The notes under the pieces are model-generated. The model searched no databases, had not been told where the DNA came from, and was given only the letters and a program-made list of their open reading frames with translations. DNA of 14,113 nt from Desulfobulbaceae bacterium (GTDB lineage Bacteria; Desulfobacterota; Desulfobulbia; Desulfobulbales; Desulfurivibrionaceae): positions 1-14,113 of the forward strand of contig DOZO01000079.1 in NCBI GenBank assembly GCA_003517965.1, read 5' to 3'. Below are positions 11,846-14,113 of this stretch, in pieces. How positions within the stretch are numbered: the stretch's first letter is position 1; every line of letters begins with the position of its first letter. Position numbers and translations under genes: made by a program.

Positions 11846-11922
11846 TGGTAGGCGCGGGCGGATTCGAACCGCCGACCTCTTGCGTGTCGGGCAAGCGCTC
11901 TAACCAACTGAGCTACGCGCCT
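11846..11922 (-). tRNA. tRNA-Val (anticodon GAC), CCA encoded, C at position 33
   Basis: A complete 77-nt cloverleaf on the minus strand: acceptor AGGCGCG/CGCGCCT, discriminator A, CCA; D arm GCTCAGTTGGTTAGAGC; anticodon stem CTTGC/GCAAG; loop CCGACAC with anticodon GAC; T arm GGCGG-TTCGAAT-CCGCC. The anticodon GAC reads GUC and GUU (Val). Position 33 is C, whereas U33 is almost universal in elongator tRNAs. It lies 84 nt upstream of thrS. Confidence 0.96.
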
Positions 11923-11998
11923 GAAAAAATAACTTCGCACGCCGCACTCGGCGACAGCCCATTCATTTTTTTAGGTATCGTTAAAAAAACCACTAAAA

Positions 11999-12106
11999 TG
12001 TAACCGTTCAGCAGTGCCGTAGATGCGAGGAAGAGGTCGGCGAAGTGTGCTATTGCACATGAGCAGGCCAATAACAAAGCAGATGCGGTACTGCTGAACG
12101 GTTACA
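11999..12106. mobile_element. 108-bp MITE/REP-like element with perfect 17-bp terminal inverted repeats
   Basis: TGTAACCGTTCAGCAGT (11999-12015) and ACTGCTGAACGGTTACA (12090-12106) are exact inverted copies. The 74-bp interior has a central hairpin TGTGC-TATT-GCACA (12046-12059), so the whole element can fold as a long, imperfect cruciform. There is no reading frame large enough for a transposase. No target-site duplication is obvious. The inner end GCTGAACGGTT recurs at the end of thrS. Confidence 0.65.
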
Positions 12107-12128
12107 AGCAAAACTTCCAAACGGCAAC

Positions 12129-12157
12129 CAAATACCAACAATTAACCCTGGTGTCAA
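12129..12157 (-). promoter_or_regulatory. Possible promoter upstream of tRNA-Val
   Basis: A consensus TTGACA (12157-12152) is followed after 17 nt by TATTTG (12134-12129), a weak -10. It would transcribe through the inverted-repeat element into tRNA-Val and perhaps thrS. The element may have been inserted between this promoter and the tRNA. Confidence 0.3.
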
Positions 12158-12237
12158 GGACAAATAGCTTGATCTTTCAATGGTCAACCGTCAAAAAATA
12201 CAGACAAAACTCTCTGCCCAGAAACAGCCCCACCTCG

Positions 12238-12846
12238 TCAGGAACTGGTATCTTTCCGCGCTTCAATAGCCCGACTGAGCGTTAGTTCATCGGCATATTT
12301 AATGTCCATGCCCATGGGAATCCCGCAGGCCAGCCGGGTCACCTTGACCGCAACCTCCTCCTGCAACCGTTTAATGAGATAAGCGGCTGTCGCCTCCCCC
12401 GGCACCGTGGAGCTGGTGGCAATCAGAACTTCCCGCACTTGTTGCCTTTTGATGCGCTCCAGCAGGGCATCGGCCTTGATCTCCTTCGGACCGATCCCAT
12501 CCATGGGAGAAAGAACCCCATGCAGAATATGATATTTACCCTTAAAGGCCCCGGTTTTTTCGATGGCCATGAGGTCTGCTGATTCCTCCACAACGCAGAC
12601 CAGGCCGGCATCACGCCCAGAATCATTACAGATGGCGCAGGGATCACTTTCCGCAAAGGCGAAACAACTACTGCACAATCTGATCGTCCGATGCAGCTCT
12701 CCCAGATCCCTGGCCAGGCTCTGGGCCTCGCTGGCAGGCCGCCGCAAGATATAAAGGGCCAAGCGAGTCGCGGTTTTAATACCTATCCCCGGCAGGCGAT
12801 TAAGGTCAGCAATGAGACGGCCCAAGGCCGGAGGAACGACATTCAT
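12238..12846 (-). CDS. recR: Recombination mediator RecR
   Basis: A 202-aa protein of the RecFOR pathway, which helps load RecA onto single-stranded DNA at gaps. Domains in order: a helix-hairpin-helix (LNRLPGIGIKTATRLALYIL), a C4 zinc finger (CSSCFAFAESDPCAIC), and a Toprim domain (CVVEESADLMAIEKTGAFKG, then HGVLSPMDGIGP), with a conserved tail (TSSTVPGEATAAYLIKRL, ACGIPMGMDIKYAD). I chose ATG 12846 because MNVVPPALGRLIADLNRL gives the family length. No Shine-Dalgarno is visible, and the frame is open further upstream, so translation may be coupled to dnaX, whose stop is 40 bp away. ybaB, usually between these genes, is missing. Confidence 0.93.
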   Translation of the reverse strand: MNVVPPALGRLIADLNRLPGIGIKTATRLALYILRRPASEAQSLARDLGELHRTIRLCSSCFAFAESDPCAICNDSGRDAGLVCVVEESADLMAIEKTGAFKGKYHILHGVLSPMDGIGPKEIKADALLERIKRQQVREVLIATSSTVPGEATAAYLIKRLQEEVAVKVTRLACGIPMGMDIKYADELTLSRAIEARKDTSS

Positions 12847-12886
12847 AAAGAGACCAAGGAGCAAGGTTAAAGATTCAAAATGCCTT

Positions 12887-14113
12887 TCATCTGGCCCCAG
12901 TACGAATACTGCCGACCTGTCCACCAAAAATTTCAGTAGCCATTTGTACCAGGGGATCATTGGCCAGAGCCCGCCGCGCGGCAAGAAGTTGCTCCGCATC
13001 ATCGCCCCCGTCGTCGGTAGCCTGAATGCCATGCACCTTAAAAACAACCCTGAAATCGTGCTGAAAAAAATCCAGGGCAAAGGTCTGGAGAAGTTTCAGA
13101 TTGTCATGCTCCTGCAACAGTTTGAAATCGGCAGGATCATCAAACTTCAGGACAAGTTGATCCCCTTCGTCACGGGCCATGGCACACAGTTTCAGCACAG
13201 GCGCCATCCAGCGCTTACGTTCCTTGACATATTCAATAAACGCATCCCAGTGCCTTTTTACATCCCGGCCTGGAGGAGGGCCAGCTGCCACCGGAACTTT
13301 TTCACCTTGTTCCGGCAAGAGCGTTGGTTCGGTTACTATTTCATTTTTTTTTTCTTCCGCAAACATCCATGATGAAGAGGCCGACACCTCTGTCACCAAT
13401 TTCCTCAAGGGATTAGAGGCGACTGGCGCCGGCTCTGCCGTGGAAAGCGTCTGAAAAACTGCCCCCTGTGTGCTCTGTGGCAAGCGCGGCAGTACCGTTC
13501 CAGCCAACAAAGCATCAAGCCGCTCCAGCAGGGTGGCCGTCGGCACAATCTGCCCCGCCTGGATGATACGAACAAAAGCCATCTCCATGGCAAGGCGGGG
13601 TCGGGAAGAATACTGCATTTCCTCACTGCCTTTCAACAGTAAGGAAAAATATTGATAAAGCGTTTCCTGGCTGGCGCCTGCGGCAATATCTTGAATAGCC
13701 GTCAGCTCCTGGTCAGAAATTTCCAGCAATTCCTCTGGCCGATCCTTGACCTTGGCAACCAGCAAGGCCCGAAAAAAGCCCAACAGATCACTGGCAAAAC
13801 GTTTAAGATCCATACCCGCGGCATGACTCTGCCCGAAAATCTCAAGACAACCGGCCAGATCAGCGGCCAATAGCGCCCGGGCCAGATTTTCATAAATCCG
13901 GCGGTCAACCAACCCCAGCACCTCCGCCACGTCGCCATCGCTAATCTCTGCCCCTCCAAAGGAAAAGAGCTGATCCAGAAGACTCAGGCCGTCTCGCACA
14001 CTGCCTTCGGCCTCCCGGGCAATCATCTCCAGGGCATGTTGAGAAATGGCAACCTTTTCCGCCTCGGCAATCCTGGCAAAAAAGGCAACCAGCTCGGCAA
14101 AAGGAACCCGCTT
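12887..14113 (-). CDS. dnaX: DNA polymerase III subunit tau/gamma, C-terminal 408 residues (partial)
   Basis: The frame enters from the right edge (KRVPFAELVAFFARIAEAEK) and ends at 12887, so the ATPase domain with Walker A is outside. Visible: the sensor-2 region IAREAEGSVRDGLSLLDQLF, the domain III collar (about residues 65-215: LALLAADLAGCLEIFGQSHA-like helices, ARLAMEMAFVRI-type end), a low-complexity linker with an A10 run in the gene, and a tau-specific C-terminal domain (WDAFIEYVKERKRWMAPVLK to VFKVHG). In the clamp loader, domains I-III form the pentamer and the C-terminal part binds the polymerase alpha subunit. The start and length cannot be judged. recR follows after 40 bp. Confidence 0.92.
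   Translation of the reverse strand, partial: KRVPFAELVAFFARIAEAEKVAISQHALEMIAREAEGSVRDGLSLLDQLFSFGGAEISDGDVAEVLGLVDRRIYENLARALLAADLAGCLEIFGQSHAAGMDLKRFASDLLGFFRALLVAKVKDRPEELLEISDQELTAIQDIAAGASQETLYQYFSLLLKGSEEMQYSSRPRLAMEMAFVRIIQAGQIVPTATLLERLDALLAGTVLPRLPQSTQGAVFQTLSTAEPAPVASNPLRKLVTEVSASSSWMFAEEKKNEIVTEPTLLPEQGEKVPVAAGPPPGRDVKRHWDAFIEYVKERKRWMAPVLKLCAMARDEGDQLVLKFDDPADFKLLQEHDNLKLLQTFALDFFQHDFRVVFKVHGIQATDDGGDDAEQLLAARRALANDPLVQMATEIFGGQVGSIRTGAR
13344..13353 (-). other. A10 slippage tract in dnaX, candidate site for making gamma
   Basis: The dnaX sense strand has ten A in a row in the codons GAA-AAA-AAA-AAT. Gaining one A (or a -1 ribosomal shift) gives AAA-TGA at once; losing one A gives ATG-AAA-TAG. 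The site lies in the linker between domain III and the tau-specific domain. Thermus thermophilus dnaX uses an A9 run for transcriptional slippage and E. coli uses A-AAA-AAG for a -1 frameshift, so this is a strong analogue. A CCGGAAC/GTTCCGG hairpin lies downstream at 13315-13291, 28 nt away, farther than is usual for a ribosomal frameshift stimulator. Confidence 0.6.

Larger units (their letters stand above)
11923..12237. other. Intergenic region between recR and tRNA-Val
   Basis: These 315 bp carry no convincing gene. They hold the 108-bp inverted-repeat element (11999-12106) and a TTGACA-type promoter candidate (12129-12157). I see no clear intrinsic terminator after recR. Confidence 0.6.

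Noticed and set aside
11024..11851. Plus-strand frame of 275 codons, and another at 10166-10936
   Set aside because: Both are antisense to thrS, with no recognisable motifs or ribosome binding sites.
1..14113. CRISPR arrays or rRNA genes
   Set aside because: No regularly spaced repeats with unique spacers and no rRNA-like sequence were seen.

Overview
The window looks like chromosomal DNA of a Gram-negative bacterium, most likely a Desulfobacterota (former Deltaproteobacteria) relative. I infer this from the gene order thrS-infC-rpmI-rplT-pheS-pheT-ihfA-merR-tRNA-Pro, the encoded CCA ends on both tRNAs, and the flavour of the proteins. No 16S gene is present, so the assignment is tentative. 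Every gene I accept lies on the minus strand, so the transcription order runs from high to low coordinates.

Right part (14113 to 11762): the 3' part of dnaX (clamp loader tau/gamma), then recR (recombination mediator), a 315-bp intergenic region with a 108-bp element bounded by perfect 17-bp inverted repeats, and tRNA-Val(GAC). dnaX carries an A10 run in the linker where tau and gamma diverge in other bacteria, and slippage of one base in either direction meets a stop at once. ybaB, which often lies between dnaX and recR, is absent.

Middle part (11761 to 3605): a translation operon of thrS, infC, rpmI, rplT, pheS, pheT, ihfA and a MerR-type regulator, followed by tRNA-Pro(GGG) and an intrinsic terminator. 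infC appears to start at ATC behind a strong Shine-Dalgarno. The operon is peppered with short repeats: a 52-nt structured sequence lies just after both the infC and pheS stop codons (48 of 52 identical), and GCCGTT/AACGGC-ended palindromic elements have expanded the pheS-pheT and rpmI-rplT gaps.

Left part (3604 to 1): an accessory region. A secreted caspase-fold protein ends in a DUF1566/Lcl (C-type-lectin-like) domain. Its last ~30 codons look like the variable repeat of a diversity-generating retroelement (DGR), and a 9-bp GC-rich hairpin with a GAAA loop lies 60 bp past the stop, as known for DGR target sites. No reverse transcriptase or template repeat is in the window, so the machinery would lie beyond the left edge or act in trans. 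Next come a HigB/HigA toxin-antitoxin pair with its own promoter and operator-like inverted repeat, and the start of an unrecognised small exported or membrane-anchored protein.

The most notable system is this candidate DGR-diversified caspase-lectin effector beside a toxin-antitoxin pair.
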